Below are positions 38,293 through 47,276 of a stretch of DNA of 64,000 bases, one piece after another. The notes below the pieces were generated by a model, which was given only the letters and a program-made list of their open reading frames with translations, did no database searches and had not been told where the DNA came from. The position numbers and the translations under genes were made by a program. The stretch spans positions 1-64,000 of the forward strand of contig JAQVCW010000005.1 in the NCBI GenBank assembly GCA_028689585.1, in the 5' to 3' direction. Within the stretch, counting starts at the first letter, position 1; each line of letters opens with the position of its first letter. Origin of the DNA: Lachnospiraceae bacterium. GTDB taxonomy: Bacteria; Bacillota; Clostridia; Lachnospirales; Lachnospiraceae.

Positions 38293-39411
38293 ATGAGATC
38301 AGACTTACTGGACTATATAAAAGAATGGGGCGATCAGGATTTCTCCGAACGGCCGTTTTCAGAAATAGATGCTATTGTATTAACGCAGGCTGCTTATCTG
38401 AATTATGATGGGATTCTGCCGGGAATTGGAACTGAAAAAATGACTTTGGAACAGATTGCTGCTCATCCGGACGCGGAGCACATGTTTTCGGATCCGGTCT
38501 ATGGAGGGACTTATCGGGAGCTGTGGGCGCTGCTTCTGGAAAGCAGGCGTTTCTCCCGGATGGCTCTTGGGTGTTTTGTCAATCACGTTGATCTGGATCA
38601 GGAGCATCAGTTTTGCGGCATGGTATTTTATCTGCCCGGTATTACCCTTCTTTCTTCCCATGAGGCAGAAAAAACCTTTGCTGCTCTTCCCTTCGCTTCC
38701 ATTTTTGTGGCATTTCGGGGAACCGATTCTTCCCTGATTGGATGGAAAGAAAACTTTAATATGGCATGTATGCGCCAGATTCCATCACAGACGGAGGCTG
38801 CATGTTATCTGGAACAGATCGGTGCCCTTACGGAAGGCCCTGTTTTGATCGGCGGCCATTCTAAGGGGGGAAATCTATCTGTCTACAGCAGCGCCTGTGC
38901 CAATCCTGCCCTGCAGGAACGGATCCAGAGGATCTACAATCTGGATGGTCCCGGCTTCTGGCCTACGTTCTATAGAAATACCGGCTATTCAGCCATTGAA
39001 GGTAAAATATGCAAGCTCATTCCGGAAAGCTCTCTGATTGGCCTGCTCTTTTCCATCAGCGGGAGCTGCCAGACGGTCCGGAGCCATTTTGCCGGCATAG
39101 CTCAGCACGATCCGCTTTCCTGGGTTATCCGGGACGGTCAGTTGGCGGCGCATACCGGAATTGCGCGCAAAGCTTATCTTCGTGCGCAGAGAGTGAACCG
39201 GCTGATCCGCAGTATTCCATATACACAGAGAAAAAACTTTGTGGCGGATTCGTATGAGCTGGTCACAGCTACCGATGCCGGGGATATCTACACCCTTATG
39301 GAGCATCCGCTTCAATCCATGCGCACGATGGGAAGAACCATAAGACACTGGGAAAAAGGGAGAAGAAAGAACTATCGGAAAATATTCCGAAAGCTGCAGC
39401 AGGCTATCTAG
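38293..39411 (+). CDS. DUF2974 family alpha/beta hydrolase
   Basis: 372 residues. N-terminal helical region (LLDYIKEWGDQDFSERPFSEIDAIVLTQAAYLN-like) and a hydrolase core with FVAFRGTDSSLIGWKENFNM and the nucleophile elbow GGHSKGGNLSVYS (Ser near residue 197). These Mbeg1-like or DUF2974 proteins are predicted lipases or esterases. No signal peptide is seen, so it is probably cytoplasmic. AGAGGTG lies upstream of the ATG. Confidence 0.88.
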   Translation: MRSDLLDYIKEWGDQDFSERPFSEIDAIVLTQAAYLNYDGILPGIGTEKMTLEQIAAHPDAEHMFSDPVYGGTYRELWALLLESRRFSRMALGCFVNHVDLDQEHQFCGMVFYLPGITLLSSHEAEKTFAALPFASIFVAFRGTDSSLIGWKENFNMACMRQIPSQTEAACYLEQIGALTEGPVLIGGHSKGGNLSVYSSACANPALQERIQRIYNLDGPGFWPTFYRNTGYSAIEGKICKLIPESSLIGLLFSISGSCQTVRSHFAGIAQHDPLSWVIRDGQLAAHTGIARKAYLRAQRVNRLIRSIPYTQRKNFVADSYELVTATDAGDIYTLMEHPLQSMRTMGRTIRHWEKGRRKNYRKIFRKLQQAI

Positions 39412-39462
39412 TGTACTGATGATTACTCTTGTTCGTACCGTGAAGGCTTTTGCAGAAGCCTG

Positions 39463-40401
39463 CTATACCGATTTTAATCTGGCCATCTTGTGGTTTGTTC
39501 CCTTCTGGGAAACCTCAATACCGGAAATATTCTGGATGAATTTGTAGAACTGGGAGTAACCGAAGTCTTTCAGCTTAAAGTCCGGAAATTCCCGGTGCAC
39601 CTGATTGCTCAGTTCGCTCAGATCCATTCCCTTGGACTGGGTTTTCAGGCTCTTTTTGATAAATTTCACCACCGCGTCCATGGAAAATGCGTTGTCCCGA
39701 ATCCCTACCATGATCGTGCTGTCCTGTTTATCCAGTTCAAATTCCGGCAGCTCCTCCAGAAACTTTGACAGATAGCTGTAGCCGTAATTGCGGACGTCAA
39801 AATCCGGATATTTGTTGCTCAGGCGGCTGCCGATCTCACCCAGTCCCGTCAGCTTGCCTTTATTGGCATTTTCCGAAATGATATCCGCAATCGTGCTTTC
39901 CAGCAGGGACTGGCTCAGCACCGTTCCGGCATTTTTGTCGATGGATTCTGTCAGTACTTCTTCGCCGGGATCCAGAAGATTTTCCAGATTCACAAATTTG
40001 GTACAGGCATTTCGAAAGGCCATGGGTGTCTTTTCTTCTCCCATGCCCAGCACGGACATGCCGGATTCCCTCAGTCGGCTTGCCAGCCGGGTAAAATCGC
40101 TGTCGCTGGATACAATGCAGAAGCCCTCTACGCTGCCGCCGTATAAAATATCCATGGCATCAATGATCAGAGCAGAATCGGTGGCATTTTTCCCCACGGT
40201 GTTGCTGAACTGCTGAATCGGAACGATGGAATTGACCAGCAGCTCCTCTTTCCATTTATTGGCCTGCGTGCTGGTCCAGTCTCCGTAAATCCGCTTGTAG
40301 GTAGCTACCCCGTATTTCGTAATCTCATCCAGGATCCCGCTGATGTATTTTGCGGATACATTATCGGAATCAATCAGCAGAGCATATCTATTATCGTCCA
40401 T
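39463..40401 (-). CDS. NYN-domain nuclease with LOTUS/OST-HTH domains
   Basis: 312 residues from the ATG at 40401. The NYN (PIN-like) domain covers about 5-145: YALLIDSDNVS, DSALIIDAMDILYGG and FCIVSSDSDFTRLASRLRE with the acidic metal ligands. Two OST-HTH/LOTUS repeats follow (about 170-310), each ending in a sequence of the form F.L...GYS.xxK(F/F)(L/I). Predicted RNA-cleaving nuclease with RNA-binding LOTUS modules. The linkage of the two domain types is known in bacteria but uncharacterised here. Confidence 0.88.
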   Translation of the reverse strand: MDDNRYALLIDSDNVSAKYISGILDEITKYGVATYKRIYGDWTSTQANKWKEELLVNSIVPIQQFSNTVGKNATDSALIIDAMDILYGGSVEGFCIVSSDSDFTRLASRLRESGMSVLGMGEEKTPMAFRNACTKFVNLENLLDPGEEVLTESIDKNAGTVLSQSLLESTIADIISENANKGKLTGLGEIGSRLSNKYPDFDVRNYGYSYLSKFLEELPEFELDKQDSTIMVGIRDNAFSMDAVVKFIKKSLKTQSKGMDLSELSNQVHREFPDFKLKDFGYSQFYKFIQNISGIEVSQKGTNHKMARLKSV

Positions 40402-40539
40402 ATTTTCCCTCTTTTTTCCAGATTTTAAGTTCTTCGCCTTTTTAGCGTACATAAGCTTTTCCATTTCGTTTTTTCAAAATGGACATTCTTATTTTAACAT
40501 ACATTGAGGGAAAATGTTAATTTTAATTTTCCTCTGAGG

Positions 40540-41097
40540 CTAAATAATACCAATTCCCTCCAGCAGGATTTTGGCCCCGATCAGGATCAGAATCACACCG
40601 CCAAACAGCTCTGCCCGCGATTTGTATTTCACACCGAAAAGACTGCCAATCTTCACACCCACTGCGGAACAGACAAAGGTCACCACGCCGATAAAAGAAA
40701 CTGCCGGAAGAATGGCCACTTTCAGGAATGCAAAAGTAACTCCAACTGCCAGTGCGTCAATGCTGGTCGCCACGGCCAGAACAAACATGGATTTCGGATT
40801 CATGGAGCAGTCCATGCACTCTTCTTTTTCAAAGGCTTCTTTTATCATATTGCCGCCGATCAGAGCCAGCAGGATAAAGGCAATCCAGTGGTCATACTGG
40901 GTGATATAATCGGAAAAGAACCGGCCGAAAAAATAACCGATCAGAGGCATCAGCGCCTGAAAGCCTCCAAACCACGCTCCGGCAATACACATATGTTTTC
41001 CATTGATCTTTCCAAGAGATAATCCTTTGCACACGGATACGGCAAAGGCATCCATGGAAAGCCCCACTGCCAGTATAAATAATTCCAAAAGTCCCAT
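40540..41097 (-). CDS. mntP: Manganese efflux pump MntP
   Basis: 185 residues from the ATG at 41097, with AAAGGAAAG upstream. Six hydrophobic helices arranged as two repeats; acidic residues typical of the family lie in [16 protein letters not shown] and in [16 protein letters not shown]. MntP exports excess Mn2+. A probable Mn2+-sensing riboswitch precedes the gene, giving the expected control by the transported ion. Confidence 0.95.
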   Translation of the reverse strand: MGLLELFILAVGLSMDAFAVSVCKGLSLGKINGKHMCIAGAWFGGFQALMPLIGYFFGRFFSDYITQYDHWIAFILLALIGGNMIKEAFEKEECMDCSMNPKSMFVLAVATSIDALAVGVTFAFLKVAILPAVSFIGVVTFVCSAVGVKIGSLFGVKYKSRAELFGGVILILIGAKILLEGIGII

Positions 41098-41179
41098 TTT
41101 TTTCTTTCCTTTCTTTTCCATTTTTCCTATGTTTGTTTTCTGCTGCTCAGTGATGGAGCCTGAAATCAGATACAAAATA

Positions 41180-41310
41180 ATGAGACTCACGGACAGCCTG
41201 AAAAAAGCTGTCCGTGAGTCTCATCATTTAAAATATTACCGGGTGCATCCGCACCATTATGTCGATAGTATCACATACCAGGTATGCTGATTACTCCCTC
41301 ACAGAGATGT
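41180..41310 (-). promoter_or_regulatory. yybP-ykoY Mn2+ riboswitch with terminator upstream of mntP
   Basis: The minus-strand 5' UTR contains the conserved loop-1-like GGGAGTAATCAGC (revcomp of 41286-41298), a CATACCTGGTATG hairpin, and an ATGAGACT segment matching the conserved second loop. The ATGAGACT strand is also the 5' side of a strong terminator stem (TGAGACTCACGGACAGC / GCTGTCCGTGAGTCTCA, 41180-41223, followed by TTATTTTG). Ligand binding would hold it away from the terminator, allowing mntP transcription at high Mn2+. A TATAAT (41313-41318 on the minus strand) lies upstream. Confidence 0.75.
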
Positions 41311-41340
41311 AGATTATATTACCATATTGATACAATTTAA

Positions 41341-43254
41341 TCAAGAAGATTTTTTCAATCCTGCATTTTTCTGATACATGGACACGGAAAGAAGGTAACA
41401 CAGCAGGAAAAACAGCAAAATGATTGCCACGCTGACCATGTTCAGGATTAAAAGGCTGGTATTCATCATCTTCTCCAATGCGTGAATGGAAAAATAACTG
41501 GACAGTGTCATAATGGCAAATGGAAGCACATAGGCAAATGCCAGCTCACGGGAAATCGCCTTTCTCAATTTATTACGCTGATAGCCCAGTTTCTGCAGCA
41601 CTCCATATCGTTCTTTTTCTTCGAATGCATCATTATAAAGCTTCATGAATAAGATACTGCCGCTGGCCATCACAAAGACCAGAAACATAAATACACAGAC
41701 AGAATAAGCTACCTTGATCCATTCATCTCCCTTATTTTCCGGATCGATGGCGATTCTTCCGGTATAAACGTCCGGATTGCCGTTTGTCAATGCATCCAGT
41801 TCATCCAGGGATGCTTTATAATTCAAAGGATCCGTAATCCGGTAATTGTAGGTGTAAAGCACCTGGCCTTTGGGCAGCAGCATCTGAAATACCCGGTCAT
41901 TGACCAGATAGTATTCCATGTCTTCCTGTAAATAGCCAAGATAAGGTTCATTAATTTCTGCGGTCTGATGATATTCCTTCCCGTCGAGGGTGACATTCAC
42001 ATGATTGCGGTTTGTCATAAGAGACAGCAGGTACAGGTGGGATACGGAAATCACTTCATCGTCTGCAGGCTCTTCGATATCACATTTTAAATTGGCCAAA
42101 CCTGCCAGTTCTCTGATTTGAGAATAGGAAAGAAGACCGTATATTTTCTGATAGCTTTCGGAAGCGTCCTGACCGCTGTCCAGCATCAGTATCTCCGCCC
42201 TGGTGCTGTATTCGATGGGATTCTCCTTTTCGATCAGAGGGGTGATCTGACGGTCCAGATCCGGCTGACTGCCCAGAAGCTGATACGTATAAGTATTCCG
42301 AAAATGCTGGATATTTTCATACCTCTCGTTCATGGCAAATCCGGTGGCCAGTGCCGTGACGGAACAGAGCATCAGAATGCAGACCATGGCATAGGTGCGG
42401 TAATTTTTCTTCATCCGGAAGATCACATTGTTGATCCAGAGAGTCCTCTCTTTCTGATATAAAAACCGCTTGTTTTTTGCCAGCTTCTGAAACAGAACCG
42501 GAAGAAGTCCGTCAAACAGCAGATAAATGCCAATAATCACCAGAATGACGGCAATCATTACATTTCCCATGACTTCCTGTCCTCCGTCTTTTGTCGCCAT
42601 ATAATATCCTGATGCCAGAATTCCGGTTCCCGCAATCGCTTTTCCCATAAGGATCCAGTTCTTCTGCTGCACATATTCATTTTTCCTGTTGGCGGATACC
42701 ATGTCCAGCACACTGCTGCGCACAATGCTCACATAGCCCTTTAGAACGAAAAGAAAATAGATTGCCAGATAGACCGCTGCGGTAATCAGAATCGGCTGGA
42801 GAACAAAGTGAAACTGAATATCTGCAGCAATACCGGACAGTGCCATCAGGATCATCTGAAACAGCCGGGTGGTGAGAATGCCTGCACCGATACCGAGCGC
42901 CAGAGCTGTTCCTCCGGTCATCATGCTTTCCATCATGTACAGCCGGCCGATCTTCTGATTGGTCAGGCCCATGAAAATATAGATGCCGATCTCTTTTTTC
43001 CGTTTTGTCAAAAACACATTCGTAGAATACCAGAGAAAAAAGAAGATAAAGCAGACCAGAACGACAGAAACCACCTGCACTAAAATTTCGGAATACTCCG
43101 CGTTCTGCTGCCCCAGGATGGTCAGCGCATCCGAGTAGACCAGATATTGAAAATTCAGAAAAATCAGCACAGTAAAGCCCAGAGACAGAATCAGTGCCAG
43201 ATAGTTTTTAAAGCTGCTCTTAAAATTCTGCAGCGCCAGTTTTCCCATACTCAT
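41341..43254 (-). CDS. BceB-like ABC transporter permease (module 3)
   Basis: 637 residues with the BceB layout: one N-terminal helix, an FtsX set (KRKKEIGIYIFMGLTNQKIGRLYM near 90-115), more helices to about 300, a large extracytoplasmic domain (about 305-520), and a C-terminal FtsX set with FEEKERYGVLQKLGYQRNKL. Such permeases detect and detoxify peptide antibiotics. The ATPase gene overlaps its start by 4 bases, and a BceS-like kinase and regulator lie upstream. Confidence 0.92.
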   Translation of the reverse strand: MSMGKLALQNFKSSFKNYLALILSLGFTVLIFLNFQYLVYSDALTILGQQNAEYSEILVQVVSVVLVCFIFFFLWYSTNVFLTKRKKEIGIYIFMGLTNQKIGRLYMMESMMTGGTALALGIGAGILTTRLFQMILMALSGIAADIQFHFVLQPILITAAVYLAIYFLFVLKGYVSIVRSSVLDMVSANRKNEYVQQKNWILMGKAIAGTGILASGYYMATKDGGQEVMGNVMIAVILVIIGIYLLFDGLLPVLFQKLAKNKRFLYQKERTLWINNVIFRMKKNYRTYAMVCILMLCSVTALATGFAMNERYENIQHFRNTYTYQLLGSQPDLDRQITPLIEKENPIEYSTRAEILMLDSGQDASESYQKIYGLLSYSQIRELAGLANLKCDIEEPADDEVISVSHLYLLSLMTNRNHVNVTLDGKEYHQTAEINEPYLGYLQEDMEYYLVNDRVFQMLLPKGQVLYTYNYRITDPLNYKASLDELDALTNGNPDVYTGRIAIDPENKGDEWIKVAYSVCVFMFLVFVMASGSILFMKLYNDAFEEKERYGVLQKLGYQRNKLRKAISRELAFAYVLPFAIMTLSSYFSIHALEKMMNTSLLILNMVSVAIILLFFLLCYLLSVSMYQKNAGLKKSS

Positions 43255-44012
43255 GAGAAATCACCTCCCATGGAGGACTGCATATCAATGATCCGGTCAT
43301 AAAATTCCTTCCGGGTCAGTCCCCTGCTCAGCCGACACTGAATCTTCCCGTCACTGAGGATATAGACATCCTTTGCATAAGAGGCACAGAAGGCATCATG
43401 AGTGACCATCAGGATGGTAGCTTTCTGCTGGTCGTTGACCAGACGCAGGCACTCCAGCAGATCCCGGCTGGATTTGGAATCCAGTGCGCCCGTGGGCTCA
43501 TCTGCAAAAATAATTTCCGGATCCGTAATCAGCGCCCGGCAGGTGGCACCCCGCTGCTTCTGCCCGCCGGAAAGCTGATAGGGATATTTCTTCAAATGCT
43601 GTGTCAGACCAAACGTCTCTGCCAGTTCCAATGTTTTTTCCAGACAGATTTTACTGGAGACACCGTTTAAGGACAGAGGAAGGGCGATATTGTCCTGCAG
43701 CGTCATGGTATCCAGCAGATTGTAATCCTGAAAAATGAAGCCGATCTTATCCCGGCGCAGATTGGACAGCTCCCGGTTGGAAATCCGGGTAATATCCTTC
43801 CCGTCCAGAATCACCGAACCCTGGGTGGGCTTATCGATAGAAGATAATATGTTCAGCAGAGTTGTTTTCCCGGAACCGCTGGGTCCCATGATTGCAGTAA
43901 AATCATTCCGGTTGATTTTCAGGTCAATCCCCTTGAGCACCCGGGTTTGAAATCCTCTGGTTCCGTAATCCTTGACTAAATTTTTAATCTCCGCTACTTT
44001 CGTTTCACTCAT
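43251..44012 (-). CDS. BceA-like ABC transporter ATP-binding protein (module 3)
   Basis: 253 residues: Walker A GPSGSGKTT, Q loop FQDYNLLDTMTLQDNIALPL, signature LSGGQKQRGATCRALI, Walker B IIFADEPTGALD, H loop MVTHDAFCAS. The ALD ending of Walker B and the length fit the BceA subgroup. Encoded directly upstream of its permease. Confidence 0.94.
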   Translation of the reverse strand: MSETKVAEIKNLVKDYGTRGFQTRVLKGIDLKINRNDFTAIMGPSGSGKTTLLNILSSIDKPTQGSVILDGKDITRISNRELSNLRRDKIGFIFQDYNLLDTMTLQDNIALPLSLNGVSSKICLEKTLELAETFGLTQHLKKYPYQLSGGQKQRGATCRALITDPEIIFADEPTGALDSKSSRDLLECLRLVNDQQKATILMVTHDAFCASYAKDVYILSDGKIQCRLSRGLTRKEFYDRIIDMQSSMGGDFS

Positions 44013-44085
44013 GTGATGTTTCCTCCTCGTATGCGTTTGCGCGCTATTCCTTATATGGCTTTGGGTGTACCCGAACCTTATATTT

Positions 44086-44149
44086 ATTATAGGAAAACCA
44101 CCCGGAAAAATCCTGTCATTTGCATTACAAAACAGCCGCCAACATTACA
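44086..44149 (-). promoter_or_regulatory. Regulated promoter with TGTAATG repeats before module 3 transporter
   Basis: On the minus strand TGTAATG occurs at 44143-44149 and 44123-44129, 20 bp apart, upstream of a -10 TATAAT (44086-44091) that lacks a good -35. TGTAATG/TGTCATG also forms the operator of module 1 at 25154-25182. This is the layout expected for activation by a BceR-like regulator. Confidence 0.55.
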
Positions 44150-44161
44150 TTTTCTGTAATA

Positions 44162-45187
44162 TCAGCGGCCAAAAAATTCTCTGTTATCCTGAAATTCTAT
44201 GGTAAACCGGGTGAATTTTCCGTATTCACTTTCCACGCGAATGGAATGTCCAAGCTTTTCCAGGATCTGAGAGGCCAGATACAGTCCCATTCCAGTGGAA
44301 CGGTATTTTCCATTGTGATGATTGCTTCCGGTGAAGCCTTTTTCAAAAATCCGCCGGATGTCCTCCGGTTTGATGCCTTCTCCGTTGTCTTCTACCTGCA
44401 GGAGGATGCCTGCTGTCCGGGTTGTGCTGCCGCAGACATCCGTTCTGCTGTGATTGTCAGGAGCGCAGCCAATCTTTATTTTCGGTGCAGGACCGGCATA
44501 CTTGGCGGCATTGTTCAGCAGTTGATCCAGCACGTACACCAGACAGGATTTATCCGTATAGACAGTAAATTCTCCCACCTCCACCTCCAGCTCAAAGTGG
44601 TTCTTCATCAGGAAAAAACGGTTGTTCTGAATGGAGGTGCGCACGCACTCCATCAGTTTTACCGGATGGATATTCATATCGAACAGCGTACTTTGTACTT
44701 TACATCCCAGCAGGGCGGAATTTAGCTGCTGATTTATTTTTTCCAACTGCTCCTGCAGAGACAGTTTTAATTTTGCATCGGTCACCTTTTCTGTCATCAG
44801 CAGCCCTGCCGCCAGCGGCAGCTTTACTTCATGACACCATTTTGTAATATAATCCTGCAGATTACAGTTTTCATTAAACTGGTCTCTCAGTTGATTTTGC
44901 AGAATATTCACATCATGAACGGCGATATCGCTGTTTTCAAATTCGCTCAGGTCCTTGCTGATAATGCAGTCCAGCTTCAGTGCTTCTTCTCTGCGCTTCT
45001 GTGCTTTGCAGTACCGATCATACTCTGCCGCCATAAATAATGCCAATCCAATCAGCAGCAAGAGGTCAAAGTAAAGCAGATTCCCTGTGTTGATTCCCGG
45101 CACCAGAAAAATAAAATACAGATTAAATGCCGCTGCCATAAAGAGCAGAGCCAGAAGGTAATTTCGATATTTTTTAATATAGTTCAT
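44162..45187 (-). CDS. BceS-like sensor histidine kinase (module 3)
   Basis: 341 residues. Two helices (about 8-31 and 38-55) separated by a very short loop, the hallmark of intramembrane-sensing BceS kinases that receive the signal from their transporter. The H box is the BceS-type YITKWCHEVKLPLAAGLLM. The N box VLDQLLNNAAKYA and G boxes VEDNGEGIKPEDIRRIFEKGFTG and STGMGLYLASQIL are present. Confidence 0.94.
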   Translation of the reverse strand: MNYIKKYRNYLLALLFMAAAFNLYFIFLVPGINTGNLLYFDLLLLIGLALFMAAEYDRYCKAQKRREEALKLDCIISKDLSEFENSDIAVHDVNILQNQLRDQFNENCNLQDYITKWCHEVKLPLAAGLLMTEKVTDAKLKLSLQEQLEKINQQLNSALLGCKVQSTLFDMNIHPVKLMECVRTSIQNNRFFLMKNHFELEVEVGEFTVYTDKSCLVYVLDQLLNNAAKYAGPAPKIKIGCAPDNHSRTDVCGSTTRTAGILLQVEDNGEGIKPEDIRRIFEKGFTGSNHHNGKYRSTGMGLYLASQILEKLGHSIRVESEYGKFTRFTIEFQDNREFFGR

Positions 45188-45211
45188 TTTGCTCCGTTTC
45201 TACAGTTTCAA

Positions 45212-45281
45212 CCCGGGCAATTACAGAGTATGGAGCACGCTGATGCGTGCGTAGGTAATTGCCCAGAACCCGGGCAATTAC
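45212..45281. repeat. Direct and inverted GTAATTGCCCGGG repeats
   Basis: CCCGGGCAATTAC occurs at 45212-45224 and 45269-45281, with the inverse GTAATTGCCC at 45255-45264. The second copy includes the regulator stop codon (45278-45280). The pair 45255-45281 forms a 10-bp hairpin with a short loop after the stop, which may slow transcription between regulator and kinase. The 57-bp spacing suggests a local duplication. Confidence 0.5.
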
Positions 45282-45958
45282 ATGATATAATAACCCAGTC
45301 CCTTTTTGGTCTGTATGATCTCTTCTGCGCAGGAGCTCTTCAGCTTGCTGCGCAGACGGCTGATCAGGGTGGTCAGTGTGCTGTCGGACACGAACTCATC
45401 CGTATTCCAGAGTACATTCATCAATTCTTCTCTGGTCACTACTTCTGATTTTGCATCCATCAGACATGCTATGATCTTTTTCTCTGACCTGGTCAGATCC
45501 AGCTCATGTCCATGATAGATCAGAGCAGATGCCGGAAAATCAAAATATAAGTCTTCATTCAGCGCGGTCCGATTCTTTACCTTGTAGCGGTAGGTACGCC
45601 GCAGGATGGCATCTATCTTCGCCTTCAGCAGCTCCAGATGAAATGGCTTCTCCACATAATCATCTCCGCCCTGGGCGATGGCCATAATCTTGTCCCTGTC
45701 ATCGCTGCGGCTGCTGATATAGATAATGGGGACCTCAGAGAATTCACGGATCTTCTGACACCAGTAAAAGCCATCGTAGCAGGGCAGATTGATATCCATC
45801 AGAATCAACTGTGGACGAAGCCTGGAAAATTCGGAAACAATATCGTTATAATTCAATACAGCAGATACCTGATATCCCCATTTTTCCAGAAATACCTTCA
45901 TTTCCTCCGCCAGGATCTCATCATCTTCGGTAATCATAATTGTCATTTGTTCACTCAT
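45278..45958 (-). CDS. BceR-like response regulator (module 3)
   Basis: 226 residues. Receiver domain: ITEDDEILAEEM, phospho-acceptor Asp in LILMDINLPCYDGFYWC (about residue 54), ISSRSDDRD and VEKPFHLELLKAKI; winged helix ending TKKGLGYYIM. The YDGFYWC segment is typical of the BceR group. First gene of module 3, with a 90-bp spacer to the kinase. Confidence 0.95.
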   Translation of the reverse strand: MSEQMTIMITEDDEILAEEMKVFLEKWGYQVSAVLNYNDIVSEFSRLRPQLILMDINLPCYDGFYWCQKIREFSEVPIIYISSRSDDRDKIMAIAQGGDDYVEKPFHLELLKAKIDAILRRTYRYKVKNRTALNEDLYFDFPASALIYHGHELDLTRSEKKIIACLMDAKSEVVTREELMNVLWNTDEFVSDSTLTTLISRLRSKLKSSCAEEIIQTKKGLGYYIM

Positions 45959-46006
45959 GTCCCATCTGCTCCTCCATTTTCAATCAAGGCATCCTCTGTG
46001 CGAAAC

Positions 46007-46049
46007 AAAAAAGAGAGCCATAATACCGCAGCATTACCAACTCTCTTTT
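46007..46049 (-). terminator. Terminator of the YibE/F-phosphatase operon
   Basis: AAAAGAGAG / CTCTCTTTT arms with a 23-base loop follow the YibE/F gene on the minus strand and end in TTTTTTG. This separates it from module 3. Confidence 0.7.
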
Positions 46050-46101
46050 ATGGCATGTCAGGCCACTTCTATTTTTATTATACGGATCCGGTTTTTTTAT
46101 G

Positions 46102-47265
46102 TCAAGAGCAAAAGTGTTCAGGCGCTTTTTTATAGTACAGCATGGTACAGATCAGCACGGTCAGCGGCACCGAAAGCACCACGCCGAAGCTGCCGGAAAG
46201 TCCCTGCATAATGGCAATGCCGATATTATTGGAATTGATGATCTGCTGATAAGGAAGATCATAGGAATAATCCAGAATCAGCATGCTCACACTGCTTCCC
46301 ACAAAAGCCAGGATCAGAGTGTTGCTGTCGGTACCCATCATATCCCGCCCTACCCGCATACCGGACTTGAAAATCTGCAGCCTGGTCATGGAAGGATTCT
46401 GGGCATAGATTTCATGGAGAGAACTGCTGATGGACATAGCCACATCCATCACGGCACCCAGGGCGGATATCAGCAGCCCGGAAAATAAAAGATTTCCTAC
46501 CTGAATCCCATTGGTATTCCACAGTGTCATCAGGCTTTCAATATCGGATACATTGTAGCCCGTGATGCCGGAAGCCATGCTGAACAGCCAGGCTGACAGG
46601 CCGGCAATCACTACGCCGGCCAGAGTTCCGCTGATAGCCGCTGCCGTCTTCCTTGTGAGGCCGCCAATCAGCACCATGGTGACCAGTGTTGTAATAAAGC
46701 ACAGAAATACAGCGGTCCAAAACGGGGAATATCCCCGGTAAACCATGGGCAGATAGACAAAGAGCATGGAAAAGAAGGTAAAAATCAGGCCAAGACAGCC
46801 CTTCAGTCCCTGCCATCCTCCAATCACACACAATGACAGCAGGTACAGGGCTGCGAAGCCATAAATCACCCATTCTCTGTACTGGGCATAGACGCTGGCA
46901 ATTACGGTATCACCGGCCACACTCTGCATGACAACTACCTTCATGCCGACCTTACATACTGCGCCGAACAGAAATCCGGAGCTGCTGGTGATTTCCAGCT
47001 CGGTTCCCTTTCTCTCGCCGGTCAGAAGTTTTACCCGTACCTTCTGTTCTCCGGAACGGCTGCCGTTGGATTGAATATTGTCTGATATAATTTCGGTTAC
47101 TTCTGCTTTTTCAAAGGTCTGTCCTTCCCGCGCTACCAGCTCTGTTTTATCTACCTGATTGATGCGATAGACGAAAACAGCAAAGAGAATAAAAAAGACC
47201 AGATAAATAAGATACCGGACCACCGATTTTTTCGTCGGAAGCCCGGTCTTTTTAAATATATTCAC
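46102..47265 (-). CDS. YibE/F family membrane protein
   Basis: 387 residues. One N-terminal helix, an extracytoplasmic beta-rich segment (about 35-110), then about seven helices: WVIYGFAALYLLSLCVIGGW, GLIFTFFSMLFVYLPMVY, FWTAVFLCFITTLVTMVLIGG and others, with GAVMDVAMSISSSLHEIYAQNP as the conserved family core. YibE/F proteins are predicted transporters of unknown substrate. Encoded 11 bp after the secreted phosphatase gene, so the two likely form an operon, possibly for phosphate or organophosphate acquisition. Confidence 0.88.
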   Translation of the reverse strand: MNIFKKTGLPTKKSVVRYLIYLVFFILFAVFVYRINQVDKTELVAREGQTFEKAEVTEIISDNIQSNGSRSGEQKVRVKLLTGERKGTELEITSSSGFLFGAVCKVGMKVVVMQSVAGDTVIASVYAQYREWVIYGFAALYLLSLCVIGGWQGLKGCLGLIFTFFSMLFVYLPMVYRGYSPFWTAVFLCFITTLVTMVLIGGLTRKTAAAISGTLAGVVIAGLSAWLFSMASGITGYNVSDIESLMTLWNTNGIQVGNLLFSGLLISALGAVMDVAMSISSSLHEIYAQNPSMTRLQIFKSGMRVGRDMMGTDSNTLILAFVGSSVSMLILDYSYDLPYQQIINSNNIGIAIMQGLSGSFGVVLSVPLTVLICTMLYYKKAPEHFCS

Positions 47266-47276
47266 GAATACCTGTT

